From the NCBI GenBank assembly GCA_033065855.1, contig JAVXUO010000120.1:1-64000 (forward strand): a DNA stretch of 64,000 nt. The letters run 5' to 3'. The translations under genes and the position numbers were made by a program. Shown in pieces: positions 34,653 through 46,909 of this stretch (within the stretch, counting starts at the first letter, position 1; the number at the start of each line of letters is the position of its first letter). The notes under the pieces were generated by a model. It worked only from the letters and a program-made list of their open reading frames with translations. It did no database searches and had not been told where the DNA came from. The DNA is from Escallonia rubra. Taxonomy: Eukaryota > Streptophyta > Magnoliopsida > Escalloniales > Escalloniaceae.

Positions 34653-36909
34653 CTAAAGGTCCACTGCAGCTTCTTCTTCCTCATCTTCGGCATCATCTTC
34701 TTCCTCGTCTTGCAAACCCCCTGGACTTATCCCCAGTGCCTTGTAATGGTTCCGCTTGTCATGGTCGGTCATTTTGTTGCACAATACATATATTCTCAGC
34801 TTTTTAGGTTGAGTTGCTTGTTCAATAGAGCTCTTCATCCGCGTAGATCTCTTGCGGCCTTTCATTTGCGATATAATTGGATCTAAAAGCCGGATATCAT
34901 TGTCGTCTTCCTCCCCCTGCTCGTCATCTTCTGATCCCGTTGTAGGCTCAGTGTCAACCGCATTGCTGAGTGAAGATACTTTCAACTGGTCGACGATGGG
35001 ATCTTGCTACTGAGCTACCTCGAGGAGATGTTTATATACGTCCATTGTAGCAGCACCTTTTACGGACAAACGGGTGAACATTGTCACCAGATGATTATAC
35101 CGCAACGTCTCTGATTCTTTAAAGTCAGTATACATGTGCTCTAGAAAGGCAATGGTACCGTGCAACCTGTTTGCACCTTTCGTCTACCATGGCAGGACAT
35201 ATTTATCGGGGATTGTCCTGGTATTCTTCTGAGTGAAAAACCACAGAATGTGTCTACACAGGATGCCATGGAACTCAAACTTCTTACAAACACATGTCAC
35301 TGAGTCAGTCAATGTGTCATGGCTTACCGAATAAATTATGCGCAACTTCTCAGGGACGAGGTCATTCACGAGCGAATAAACCTTGTACTCACGCGTAGAC
35401 TTTTCTGCCACCTTGTTTATACTGTATCGTCTCGATTTTTGCAGCTCTACTTGGTATAGCATGAAGATATCTTTCGTATAGACTTTGGCACCGTTCAGCT
35501 CCAGCGGGGTCTCAAGCAACCTTCTCCTTTGTTTGTACGTGGTTGCAAAGTCTACAGCCCTTTCTTTTACAAATAACGAGGCAACCGTTTTTTATGCGGA
35601 TGCGATGAAACTCTTCAAATTAGCAGTTGTACCCACATAACTATCGAACGTGGCTTTCATAGATTCACTCATGCCCGTCGTTTTCATGCCCGCAGAAAAA
35701 TAACTCGTGTAAACGCCAATCCATTGCTCTTTTAGCTCGTACAAGTGTTGGAGCCACTCGTTGTCTTGCAATGAGTAATCCTCAACAAGCTTTTCCCACC
35801 TCTCCTCAAATTCCTCAATCGTTAACGACTTGTTAACGCACTTGTAAAAATTCTGTTTAAAGTCTGGATACTTTGCATACACGTGATGCAGACGTTCAGG
35901 GTATTTGTTGCTTATGTGCCAAGTGCACAAGTTGTGTCAAGTGTCTGGGAAGACGGTAGCAATAGCCTTCTTCATTGCCAAATCTTGATCGGTGATGATA
36001 ACTTTGGGTGCTTTGAAGTTTATTGTTTCCAGCCACGCCCTAAACAACCATACAAAAGAACCCTCGCTCTCGTCAAGGCGAACCCAAACAGGATGGAGCG
36101 ATAATGATGATTGCCGCCAGTGAAAGGAGCGAACGGCAACGAGTACTTGTTGGTACAGTATGCGGTGTCGAAAGTCACGACATCCCCAAAATGCTTATAA
36201 GCTAGCCTCGAACGACCGTCAACCCAAAAATTGTGCTAACTCAATGCTCGTTAAGTTTATAATCGAAGGTAAACTGCGGGTCTTCCATCTGCATCCGCTT
36301 CAATAGGCTCATTGTGGATTGAACATCATTGAGGTCATACGCGACTCGTCTTTGGGTTCGGACATCGTTACGAATGTCTGTCGTGTTAAAATTTAGATTC
36401 TGAATTCCCCCCCGCTTGTTCGGCAAGCCGCGCATTGCTCAGTGTATGAATCAGGCTCCTTGCGACCTTACCCCATCTTCTTGTGTTGATGCATCTGAGT
36501 CACCTTAGAAGGGGTTACTAACGGGTGATTGTGTGCCAGTTCCAGGCTAGTAATAAGCCAATGATCTTTCTTGGGTTTATGGCTTACGAACATCTTGACC
36601 TAGCAATTCGTGCGCGCAAAGCAGTCCCGTCTTCTACGCGAATATCCTATTTCGTCATCACTGTCATCATTGTCTACGCGTGTCTCATTTTGCAGTGGGT
36701 TTCTGCCCCTATGACACTGGTAGAAGCGAGAGCATATTTTTTTTTGTTATGTTGCTTGTTCTTGTAGTCTTTATTCTAATGCAAAAATCAACCCTCAATG
36801 AATACGCTCGAAAACATTCTTCGGCTTCTTCCAATGTTTGAAATGTTCGTCCTAGATACGGATCACTAGCATCTACGGGGTTGTTGGAGCTCGCCACGAA
36901 ATCAGACAT
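34653..36909 (-). pseudogene. MULE transposase with FAR1-type zinc finger, DDE core and SWIM finger
   Basis: Read right to left from MSDFVASSNN at 36909. FAR1 region: GRTFQTLEEAEECFRAYSLR, then C-x5-C and the HNHPL end near 36520-36534. MULE core: [20 protein letters not shown] at about 36140-36190 (first Asp), IITDQDLAMKKAIATVFP near 35960-36002 (second Asp), CTWHISNKYPER at 35930, and TTGMSESMKATFDSYV with the Glu near 35660. SWIM finger CVCKKFEFHGILCRH at 35250-35294 (C-x-C-x9-C-x-H). The C-terminus near 34850 has DPIISQMKGRKRSTRMKS and a final acidic tail. All catalytic positions remain, but stops and frameshifts separate at least five frames. FAR1/FHY3 transcription factors derive from this family; a domesticated gene would be intact, so this is transposase. 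Confidence 0.85.
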
Positions 36910-36972
36910 TGTGAAACAAGACATATGTAGAAATAGATTACGCTTAACTATCAAATGGCGTTTCTTGAACAA

Positions 36973-37470
36973 CCTTCATGAATAGACCAATTTAGGATGA
37001 CAAATATACCAAACATAATCTCAAAAGTGTCTCCAATTTAACAATTATTAATTTATTGAATATATCAAATTAAAATTATTAAGATAAATCGACAAATTTA
37101 TCATGCCAAAACACAACAAACAAAATCTCCAAAAATTCGAATGTAACATCGATAAATGTTTCGAAGTTAACGACTTTCAAAAAAGTTAAATTTAACTATA
37201 ATAAATTTGTTTGGAGTTAACAAATTAATTTCTTGAACATCACAAATGAAAACTACTTTGATGAATATAGTGATAAATCCCAAAGAAAATTATATATTCA
37301 TCCAAAAAAAAATTATACTTTACCAAGTGTTCACCATTCACAAACTTACCTTGCTTGAAAGAAGCTTGAGGCAAGTGTTACTCGAAGCTTGAAGGGCGTT
37401 GAAAATGGATACAAGTGAATCTCAAGGAGATGAAAATGCTAAAAGAGCTGAGAATTAGGGAACTTTTGGA
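36973..37470. other. Upstream region of the MULE transposase
   Basis: AT-rich, non-coding. It must contain the transposase promoter if the right MULE end drives it; I cannot pick a TATA box. Confidence 0.4.
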
Positions 37471-37805
37471 TATAGGTGCAATAATGTCTGCGATACTGAT
37501 GGCAGACAGTATTGGGGACAACCCTGACGTGTGCAGAAATAAACGTACATAAATTAAGCACCGTGTGTTAGTCGTGTCAGTCAAAAAATCGTCCGCTACA
37601 CAGTGTCGCGGATAACTTTTTGACTGGCACATGTCAGGACAAAAAAGTTGTCTGCCATACAGTATAGCGGACGAGATGGGAGGGGCAATCTGGTAAAAAA
37701 TCATGTCTGTGAGATAGTGTCGGGGACGTCTGATAGCTTTTGAAAAAAAAAAGATCTGGGCCGTTATTGACAAGCAACCGATCTCAAGTCCGGATTAAAA
37801 GAAGA
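37471..37805 (-). repeat. Right terminal inverted repeat of the MULE
   Basis: Carries palindromes at 37591-37613, 37650-37672 and a decayed one at 37705-37727. Reverse-complement blocks match the left end at 26670-26850. It is more diverged than the left end. Confidence 0.7.
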
Positions 37806-38122
37806 GGGCCTATGAATAAATTTATGTTAAATTTAATTACTTCAAAACAAAAAATGAATAAAACTAATTTTAAAAAAAATTAATTTTTTTACAAAGGCCC
37901 GTGCCTGGCCCAAGCCCGACCCTTATTTTGGGCCAAGGGCTTGGACTAGGGCTGGGCTCTCATATTCTTGAGAAGGCTTGACCCTCTTTTCTAAAAGCCC
38001 GAAAGAGCCCAGTTTGGGTCGACCCAAACTTGGCCCTTTGACATTTCTAACCATGATGCATGCATCATCGAGTGTGTCACGAGCACTTATGGCAAGTCTA
38101 CTAGTCAACATCCCCACCGAAC

Positions 38123-38721
38123 CAGGGGCGGAGCCCAAGCATGACCATCCATGGCCACCTGACCCCCCACCCCACCCTATAGTTTGAGAATTGCTGTCTT
38201 AAACAATATATAAATGTGTTTAAAATATTTACTAAAATGTCAATATATTATAAATGAATGTATTAGAGTTTCATTTTGTCATGTTATTTACCCGCCGACC
38301 GTAGTAGTCTTTATCTTCTTCGTTTCTTTGTCCATCTTCATTATTTCAAATTATAAATCACCATATTATAAAGAAAACACTAATAGATCAAGGTTAGTTA
38401 TTTTTTTTTCTTTTTTAGTTTAAATTCTTATAATATGTTATACATGACTATTGTCATCATACAATTGGTAATCACACTAGTAATACATATATACAATAAG
38501 AGTTAAGTTTAATTCATCCAAGATTAATAGTTTGTTGTTGACTAACTTTATCAAGTTAAATAAATCACTACAATAGTGATATTATATGATTATTAGTCAA
38601 ATTGAGCAAATCTATTTTACATTTAACGTATTCAATCGTAACGCGAATTCTTTTATGTTAGGCGTCAATTTTTTTTATGACTTTTGGTCCCCCCCGGTTG
38701 AACTTTCTGGATCCGCCCCTG
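38123..38721. mobile_element. hAT-type MITE, 599 bp, perfect 8-bp target duplication
   Basis: Ends are CAGGGGCGGAGCCCAAG on the left and, inverted on the right, CAGGGGCGGATCCAG. Perfect duplication CACCGAAC at 38115-38122 and 38722-38729. The interior is AT-rich with no transposase. The end sequence and 8-bp duplication are typical of non-autonomous plant hAT elements. The duplication is undecayed, which suggests it is younger than the adjacent hAT. Confidence 0.93.
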
Positions 38722-38729
38722 CACCGAAC

Positions 38730-39880
38730 CACCTCTTGTCGTCAACCATCAGGCCACCTGATCACCCGCCCGACCATCACTGGGCTTACACTAACCGAAG
38801 CCACCTCCCACCTGTGAGTCACTGAACCGCACCGTCGAGCACCATCATGCCAATCCACAGTGCTCACCAACACTACCTCGATGAGACCACCAAGCCAACC
38901 CACACATCACCATGCCAGCTACAGCCAAGACCCTAAGCCCAACAACCACTCTAACCACCATTGTCCAACGGAGCTTAATTACGAAGTGAACGGGGGAGAA
39001 GAGAGAGGGAACCTAACAAGAGTAATCCGTCATCGGATCAATTAAAACACCATCAACTGGGTATCTGGCCAAATCAGGGTCCATGACCACACCTCACAAC
39101 ACAGCCACCAAAATCCGCAGGCACCCAAAAAACTTCATCAACCCCTAGAGCCATCCCACCCCACACAAATAACACAACAAAACCCACCACTCGCCGAGAA
39201 AGCCGACGGTGGTGGAGGGTGATGCGAATTAGGTTAAACTGATAGAGTACTTTTTTTAATTTTTTTGGAGGAGAAAGGGGAGAGAAAAGGTCAAGGCACT
39301 TTGATTTAATATGTGATGTCGGTCAGACGTAGTCCCTCCCAACTTAGTTGATGAATACTCTCAGACTAAGAATAAGAGACATCGGTGCATAGTTTCATTA
39401 CTCTCAGTCAAAGTCCATAACAGAGGGAGTGGAAATGGTTTGCATGAAAGGGAAATAAATATATCTTCTATGCATCTCTCAATATCAACATAGGAAAATA
39501 TGCCCACTATTTTGTGCAACACTTGTGAGATAATGGATCAGCAAATGCCAGCAACACGAGTGCCGCGATTCAAGAATTCCGAGAGAGTGTCTCAAAAGTA
39601 GCTATCATGCACAGAAATCTGCTAAAAGTAATGGCGTAACCGCTGTAAAAGGATAGTCTTAGTACCTGCAGGTAATACTTCCATTCGTATGCATTTAAAG
39701 TAAAGTTTTTGAAGCATATCGTTACAAGAAAAATAGTCAATAAATGAAGACCCCAAACGTCGAATAACTACATATGGTCACTGTTGTTGTCGGGGTGTTC
39801 TTAATGGTACTGAAAAACCAAAAATTAACTAGACATCTTACTTTAAGCTAGGCGCATTATAATGTCACTTTCATTTGGAC
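38730..39880. other. Unassigned region with a C-rich block and a possible small MITE
   Basis: 38730-38980 is rich in CCACC and CATCA and less AT-rich than its neighbours; I recognise no protein in it. At about 39329-39432, TAGTCCCTCCCA and CAGAGGGAGTGG could be the ends of a MITE of about 100 bp, but the match is short. The rest has nothing I can name. Confidence 0.35.
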
Positions 39881-39899
39881 GTAATTCGCTCCCACCACT

Positions 39900-40580
39900 C
39901 CATGAAGTTGGTGTGCAAACCAGGTCTATCAAATTGTCTTCCAGGATATAATCAATCCCCACTTTGCTTTGTATGTTGATTGCATTTTTGCAAAATGAAA
40001 TAAACCCGAGAAGAACTTGTGATTTCACAAGATTGATAAAAGTAGGAGATTAATTTCTGCAGCAAAACAAGTTTCTATAAGATCTCAATGGTATTTTAAA
40101 CAGAGAATCTGAAATTTTTGTGCTTGTTTTTGTAAACCTTATTCGGTAAACAGGTTGTTCCTATTCATATTGAATGAGAACAGTGCAAACCCACGATTGT
40201 GGCTGACCAGGGTGGCGTTACAGCCCAAGGAATGCACCGGTTCAAGATATTACCGTTACTGCAACGGTCAAGTTATAACCATTAGAAACCAACTTGTTCG
40301 GTAAAACACTTTGGTAGTGCCCTCATAATTTGATATACTATGGTTTTGAGAGAACGTGTGAGATTCTGACTGAACCAAGTGTAAACTCAATGCAAACGGT
40401 TTGTAAATCCAAAGTTGGACATGCGTTTTCAAAGTGCTTAATTATGTAATAAAAGAAAATCCTTTTACTCACAAGCAATGTGGACTAAAACATCTAAGGG
40501 TCTCAAAAACCTCAATTTTTTTTTTTCAAAACCACTATTGTTCACTAGAAGAAGAATTTATTTGTTAAACTACTCCAACA
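39900..40580 (-). repeat. Probable 3' LTR of Copia-2 (minus strand)
   Basis: On the minus strand, AAAAATTGCGGGGGAT is followed by TGTTGGAGTAG at 40580, the usual Copia polypurine tract plus LTR start. The left (outer) boundary of the LTR is not located; the coordinate given is approximate. Confidence 0.5.
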
Positions 40581-41159
40581 ATCCCCCGCAATTTTTCATA
40601 AAAAAATTTAACAACTCAAATTGTGGGCAAAGGTGAGAATCTCATGCACTGTGAAAATGGCTCTGACTTGAAACCTTCACTTAGTATTTCAATCTTCCAT
40701 ATTAAAGTAAACTTGCCTTGAATCCATAGCTACTTAAGGATATGTTACATCACACACACGAGACTCAAGTTATCCTATAAAAAGCTTCATAAACCTACAT
40801 GTTATGGCCATGTCTTTATCCCAACTTTTATGACTGCTCTAGATAATTAGAGCAATTTCATATGAAGCAGCCCCGCTTGTACACTCATATAGGTGAGTCT
40901 ATCAGGGATGTTCGCATAACTAATACTTCCCACCATATGGGTTATAGGACTTATTAAGATATTAAAAAGAATCCCAACCTCCAACATCGTTATGAGAAAC
41001 ACGTACTTACACCGTAGGGAGAGACATAATGTCATAAGACAAAATTAACACATGTATAAAAACAAATTAAGCTATAATTTGTTTGTGCCCTTACCTAGTT
41101 CTCAGGATCTCCAGTACTTAGGAGGTTATAACTTATAAATGACATACAATTGTGGGCTT

Positions 41160-41546
41160 AAGTCTCATTTCCCTCAATGTATTTCAGATTTTTTCTTTAA
41201 CCAGAGCTTTTGTCAATAGATCAGCAAGATTATTCTTGATCTCAGATAACCAATATCGATCAGACTTTTCAAGACAAGATCTTATAGTACTATGTTTTCT
41301 TCTCATAGATCTGGATTTGCCATTATAGTATTTTCGTTACACTCTACCAGTTGTTGCGGTGCTATCACAATGGATCAAGACAGGTGACACGGGTTTTTCC
41401 TACATAGGCATCTTGGACAATAAATCATGTGGCCAACCTGCTTCTTCATTGCCAAAGCTAAGGCAACAAATTCAGCTTTCATGGTGGATTTAGCAATAAT
41501 TCGTTGCTTTTTTAGATATCCAAGATATAGCTTCACTGCCTAATGT
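41160..41546 (-). pseudogene. Copia-2 RNase H remnant, cut by Gypsy-B
   Basis: Minus-strand text reads AKSTMKAEFVALALAMKKQV (normally 'A.STMEAEF.AL..A..E') and, after frameshifts, YNGKSRSMRRKHSTIR and LADLLTKALVKEK, the end of Copia RNase H. It stops where the Gypsy-B LTR begins at 41547. The rest of this Copia should lie beyond the far side of Gypsy-B, outside the window. It belongs with the LTR start at 40580. Confidence 0.7.
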
Positions 41547-44500
41547 TGTAACATCCCGAAAATCCGAGGCCCCGTCACTCCGAACTCCCAGAACGTTAAC
41601 CTACCACGTCATATGAAACTTGTCAAATCCTGTTTACTAACACATATTTTGAAGCATCTAATCCAACATCAACTCAAATTCTTCAAAATGCAAGATTTCA
41701 ACATTGTTTCAGCTTAAACTATTAAAACCTAGGTTCTTTACAAACTCGAGTTCTTCTAGAACGAGTTGACAGTATCGACCCACGCAGGGTGGGCTCACCG
41801 GAATCTCACACATACTCTAAACTCATTCTCGAGCCTGCTACAGCTGATCATTACATGCAGAAGGGAATCAAACGAAGGGTGAGCTTTTGAGAGCTCAGTA
41901 AGGTTGTTCAAGGAACAACCATAAGAATTACAAAACCACTCAAGAATATTTCAACCGTGGATAATTTTTCAAAACATTTCAACAATCATGAATAGTTTAG
42001 TACCTCCAAAATAACCATAATCAGTCATAATTATATACGAAAAATGACCATAAAAACCATAGATAGACACCAAAACGAACATTAACAATCATCTCAGTTT
42101 CCAACAAACATTAACAGTTATAACCATATATCAAAACGACGTTGAAGATCATTTTCAAAGCCATAATTTTAAAAATACAAAAATGATTTTTCAAAGGGTT
42201 TCGCAATGAACACGAATACTTCAAGGGGAAGAGTTTCATACAAACACAAACGGTTTAATCACAGTATGTGGAAGAGTTTCATACAAACACAACAGTTTAA
42301 TCACAGTACGGGAAAGAGTTTCATACAAACACAAACGGTTTAATTACAGTATGGGGACGAAATTCAACTCAATCCCCTCAGTGAGGTAACAATACCTTCA
42401 TTTGAACATCATTTAAAAAAAAAGCAGTCATTGTAAGATACAATGTAAGCAAATTTGAAGACATTGATCCTGGGCAGATGCAATGCCATTCAAGCGATGC
42501 GCATATGTACATATGCATGATGTACGATAACAACTAGCCATTTTCATCAATCAAGGAACTAGCCTGCGTACCCCGTAGAAAGCAGTAACAATCCTTCCTT
42601 ATAATGCATGCCTCCCTTGAAATAGACCCCCAGATAAATACGGAAAACAACAATGATAGAATCAACAAAAAATCAATGCTTAACTTGTAATGACAATAAG
42701 CATTAACATGTATTCAAATATCGGTATCAATTAGGGTTTCAGTGATAGTTAGGATTTCTCGGATTCTATGTTCTCACATAGAATCAGAGAACATCAACAA
42801 ATAATTAGCAAGAACAATTATGAATAGTTATCAAATTTAGGCACAACAATTTCGAAGAAGAATGCAAACAATCATCGAATTTACTAAACATGCAATAACA
42901 TGCGAGCATCGATAAGATTTCCAAATAATTGGTTCAGGCTCAACGTTGGGGTTTCTTAGCGATAACATGCTGATATCAATATAATTCAGTGTTCAACAAT
43001 AGCCATACGTAAGTCGAAAGAATACTTACGAGAACGAGTTATCGAAGTAAGGGTTCAGATAGAGATCTTTAGCCGGGGTTCAGATATAAATCCTTACCTA
43101 GATCCGAAACTAAAATATCTAACCGGAAAGTCTATTGCTTTAACCTAAACGGAACAATCTAGCTATAAGTATACAGTCTACACTATGATATTATAAATTA
43201 AATACTGACACACGCATACTCCCAAAATGAACCCCTCTCACCGGGTATAAAAATTTACCAAAATGCCCCTTAGATGTAAAATTACAAAAAACACTCCTCT
43301 CACACTTGAATCACCAAAACAGCCTTCCCACAAGGTAACCTTATTGTATGTGAATTTACGCAAAAATACATTTTATAGGCAAAATTACCAAAATACCCCC
43401 TCTAGGTGGCAAATTACAAAATACCCCCTGGGGGTTCCCGGCACCGAAAAAATATTAAAAACACATCAAAACACTATTTTAAACACTTGAAGTCATTTTT
43501 GGGCTAAAATATATTTCAAAAAAATTTTGCCCGAAATTTCGAACCGGTGTCTGAGCAGAGGGCTCAAAAGTCGGTTCTGCTAAAAATACCTATCAGCCTC
43601 AGAATGGCATGAAATTTTTAATGAAACATTTCAATAAAATAAGGTTTCTCTAAAATTTTCAGATTAAAAAAGCTTGGTTTGCTATGCTAAATAATTCAAC
43701 AATTCTTTCTACTTGATACTCTAATTTAGCATCATTCACGGACACCAAAAATTTCTAAAAAAATTCCAAAGCGTACCTCTCATAAATATAATGGGGGTTA
43801 TTTTTTTGAACTTTGTCTAATTTTGGTCTGAACTATTTATAAAAGATTGCTCAAATCTGCCCAACTTATCCCCCCCCCCTCCCCTTTTAGTGACAAAAAC
43901 AAACACTATTGAAATCATACACACACTAGTTCACCTAAACACACACAATTGTCTTCCTCCTTTCTGCCGAGCACACCTTCCTAACAGAAACACCCTTCAC
44001 TCCTTAACACACATAATTTCACATATACACGTCTAAAACACACCCACTAACACACACACACACTTTTTCACACACTGTAAAGACAGACAAATATGCATTG
44101 TACACACTGAAACACACCAATCTCACCATTTTCCTCCTAAACCCTATACACATTAATACACACAATTTTTGCACATAATTACACCAAGATCACACCCAAC
44201 CTCGCACACCCGAAAACATACACTGTCACAGACCAAAACACACAGTCATTTCCTCGACAACTCCTTGAAAACACACACAACATTCACTAAACACACCATA
44301 ATATACCCTACAACACTCACTACACACCTACAATGAAGACACACACAAAATCACACAAGCACACACATATACACACCCGTAAATACAGACACTGCACACT
44401 CAAGAAACACACACTAAACACCCCTAAACACACACACAAAAAGGCAAGGTGATTACCCTCTGAGTTTCCTCAATCTCCCCCTCTTTTCCCCTGATTCCAG

Positions 44501-45111
44501 CTCATGTGAGTCCCCTGTTTCCAGCTTCTTCCCCTCTATTTTTTTCTTCTTCGTTACTATTCATCCCCTATTTGTTTTTCTTTTTTTTCTCCAGATATGG
44601 TTTTGTTTTGTTTTGACTTTATTTAATCTCCTAACAATTATAAAATATTAGTTTATATTTTAACCTGATTAGTCACCCAAAATTTAAGTAGGGGGTGTCA
44701 TCTTTTGAAGACACATTTCAGAACAATTAGACAAATAATGCCTAACTTTAAAAAATTACAATTTAACCCCCAAAATTTTCCTAAATTACAAAATGACCCA
44801 GAATTTTTAAAATTATATTTTTGCCCTTGAAACTTTTCTAATCATTATTAATTTAACACTAGCCCTAGATATCACCAAAAGATAAATACATACCCCTCAT
44901 TCATCTAAAACAATAACTTACAGTTTAGTCCCCCAAAGTTTTTCATATTTACAAATGGCTCCAAAAACTTTACAAAATTACATTTTGAACTAAAATTATT
45001 TTAACATTTCATACTCTACTAGTACTCGAGTGCTCAAAATTAATGCCCGTTTTTTTTATTTCAGGTCTCTAATAGTCATTTTAAGTCGCTCCAAAAGTGC
45101 GGGATATTACA
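41547..45111 (-). repeat. 3' LTR of Gypsy-B, 3,565 bp
   Basis: Starts TGTAACATCCCG and ends GGGATATTACA. Contains a three-copy tandem repeat of about 44 bp at 42231-42360 (GAGTTTCATACAAACACAAA, then CGGTTTAATCACAGTA), a minus-strand TATA-like TTTTATAAATAG at about 43829-43840, and a CA-rich block at 43890-44450. No gene inside. Very long for a plant LTR without nested insertions. Confidence 0.75.
43890..44450. repeat. CA-rich low-complexity block
   Basis: Irregular ACACAC runs interleaved with CTAAACAC and TCACACA over about 560 bp, inside U3 of the Gypsy-B LTR and upstream of its putative TATA box. Confidence 0.7.
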
Positions 45112-46026
45112 TTCTCTCTACATTATAAAACTTTTGTCCTCAAAATTTGATTTCGGATCTCCCATCACCTATAGTGTCAAGGCACTACGCTTCTGATGCA
45201 TCTCTCGGATAACTACCATATAGTAGCTAAGCTACCTCTAAATTTCGCACCCAAATTCATGTTCCCCAGATACCTGAACGCAACAATTTTAATTTTAAAT
45301 CGTAATGCTAAACTCAAGTTGGCCAGGCAATCATTTCGCTCTAACTGTTCCAGATCTTCACGAACAATGACTAATCTGATACAAAATTCACTGAACTAAA
45401 CATGCACCTCTCTGAATCAACGCACAAAAAATGAATTAAATTAAACTCTAATACAACAAGTTTCCATTGCATCCCACTGATAATATACCAGAGACTCTAT
45501 CATTTGCACACTCTACTTAGTGATGGCAAACTTAACTTTAAGTTTAAGGTGTATTAAAATACCAGATGATGGTGACATGTGACATGCACTCTACAAACAC
45601 TAATACGGATAATCAATCGCGATAAGCCCTCACACATTACAAAAGACAACAAAACTGTAGTCACTAGGTTTCTACTGCGCACCCTGATATCTTAAATTAA
45701 TGAGTTCAAACTGTTACTGAATTCATTACGAGGAGATGTGTTCTCTTAACTTATGGTTCTGCACTCGTATATCTTGCCCTTTCAATAGAGTTTAAGGCTA
45801 TAAGTTACCACATCACTTATGATTCACAATTACATTATTACAAGAAATCTTATAGCCTCATCCTTCGGTCGTCTGTTTCGGTTAAATATTTAAAATCTTT
45901 CAGTTCCAAAGTTAAGTAACGTAGGGTCTCCTGTTGTGTGCTCAACCAAAATCTCAATCTTATACCAAGTCATCAAATAGATTGTCCAAATCTAATCAGT
46001 GTTCTTAGAGCCTACTTTCATTTACC
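45112..46026 (-). other. Gypsy-B internal sequence, left part
   Basis: Begins TTCTCTCTACATTATAAAAC, in the place of the polypurine tract. Similar in layout and partly in sequence to the Gypsy-A interior (CTGCGCACCCTGATATC near 45676). No coding domain. Confidence 0.5.
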
Positions 46027-46559
46027 CATAGTTATGAATACCGTACCGGAGTGCGTACCGTTTTTCAGTAAAATGGTACGTATCGGTACCGGTACCGTTT
46101 CGGTACCATCTCAAAATCTTCATCAATATTATACATATGTAATATTTATTCATTGACAAACTAAACAATATATACATATATTCTCTTACTCACAGTTCCT
46201 CTAGAATAAATTGTTTGTCCTAAGAGCTTGAATTACCTTAGTTTTCAAATAAACTATTGGTTCTCAAATAAGTTGTTTATTCCACCTTTTCGACGATCCC
46301 GTTCGCAAATTCTTATGTTAGAATAAGTTGTTTGTTCAATAATAATGTCTTCGGGTTCAAGAATAAGTTATTTTTCTAGGTGTGTGCGTGAGCGCATATG
46401 TAAAACAGTACATCATGTAGATGAAAGAATGTGATCAAAGCTTCCAGATTGAAGTACATCAAAGCTAAGTGAAGATTGAAAACTTATCAGGAAAGATTTT
46501 ATAAATTGTAATGAATAGTATGAGCAAGAGGGTATCACCACAAGAAAATATGTATTTAG

Positions 46560-46890
46560 CGACGGAGTTTTAGCGACGGAAGGTATTCCGTCGCTAAACA
46601 TGTCTTTAAGCGACGGAATATCCCGTCGTTAAAAATCCGTCGCCAAATACTATTACCGACGGAAGACACCGTTGGTAAAAGTATTTGCAGACAGAATTTT
46701 AACGACGGACTTTTAGCGACGGAATTACCGTCGCCAAATATTTTTTATAAAATTAGTATTTTTGAGTTTTTTTTAAAATGATTTAAACGACGGAATAAAA
46801 CCGTCGCTAAAAATTTTGTCGCAAAAAGTCTTTATAAGAAGACATTCACCGACGGAGTTTTAGCGACGGTGTTATTCCATCGCTAAAGAT
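46560..46890 (+). repeat. Left sub-terminal repeats of the CACTA
   Basis: Repeated TTTAGCGACGGA and TCCGTCGCTAAA, about ten in both orientations, some degenerate (TTTAACGACGGA, CCGTCGTTAAA). CACTA sub-terminal motifs are bound by the TNPA-type protein in En/Spm. Confidence 0.9.
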
Positions 46891-46909
46891 CCTCCATTTA
46901 AAAACAGAT

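Larger units (their letters stand above)
26593..37805. mobile_element. MULE with PMD-Ulp1 cargo and FAR1-type transposase
   Basis: Long inverted ends: 26670-26850 matches the reverse complement of about 37590-37760 (shared blocks TTTTTTTTTCAAAAG, AGACGTCC, GATTTTTTACCA, ATTGCCCCTCC, GTCAAAAAGTT). The left end abuts an AT microsatellite, so the 9-bp target duplication cannot be read, and the right end is uncertain by about 10 bp. Inside, a PMD-Ulp1 gene points right (27496-32876) and a FAR1-type transposase points left (36909-34653). They converge on an array of palindromes (33152-34522). A solo LTR (27917-30198) inserted later. MULEs that carry Ulp1-like genes are known in plants (Kaonashi elements in Arabidopsis). 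In this copy both genes are broken. Confidence 0.8.
23506..38050 (+). mobile_element. hAT transposon (Ac-like), split by a nested MULE
   Basis: Ends are inverted: TTAGAGATGTCAAACGGGCC at 23506, and the reverse complement of 38050 reads TTAGAAATGTCAAAGGGCC. Both sub-ends are rich in GGCCCGGCCC-like motifs (23516-23790 and 37895-38035), as in many plant hAT elements. The flanking 8-mers CCACGAAT (23498-23505) and CCATGATG (38051-38058) agree at 5 of 8 positions, plausible for an old duplication. A hAT transposase pseudogene lies at 24440-26330. Removing the MULE (26593 to about 37805) leaves about 3.3 kb, a normal hAT size. Confidence 0.75.

Noticed and set aside
34653-36909. Domesticated FAR1/FHY3 transcription factor gene
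   Set aside because: Domain order fits, but the frame is broken many times and the gene lies inside MULE ends with a convergent cargo gene, so it is a transposase pseudogene.
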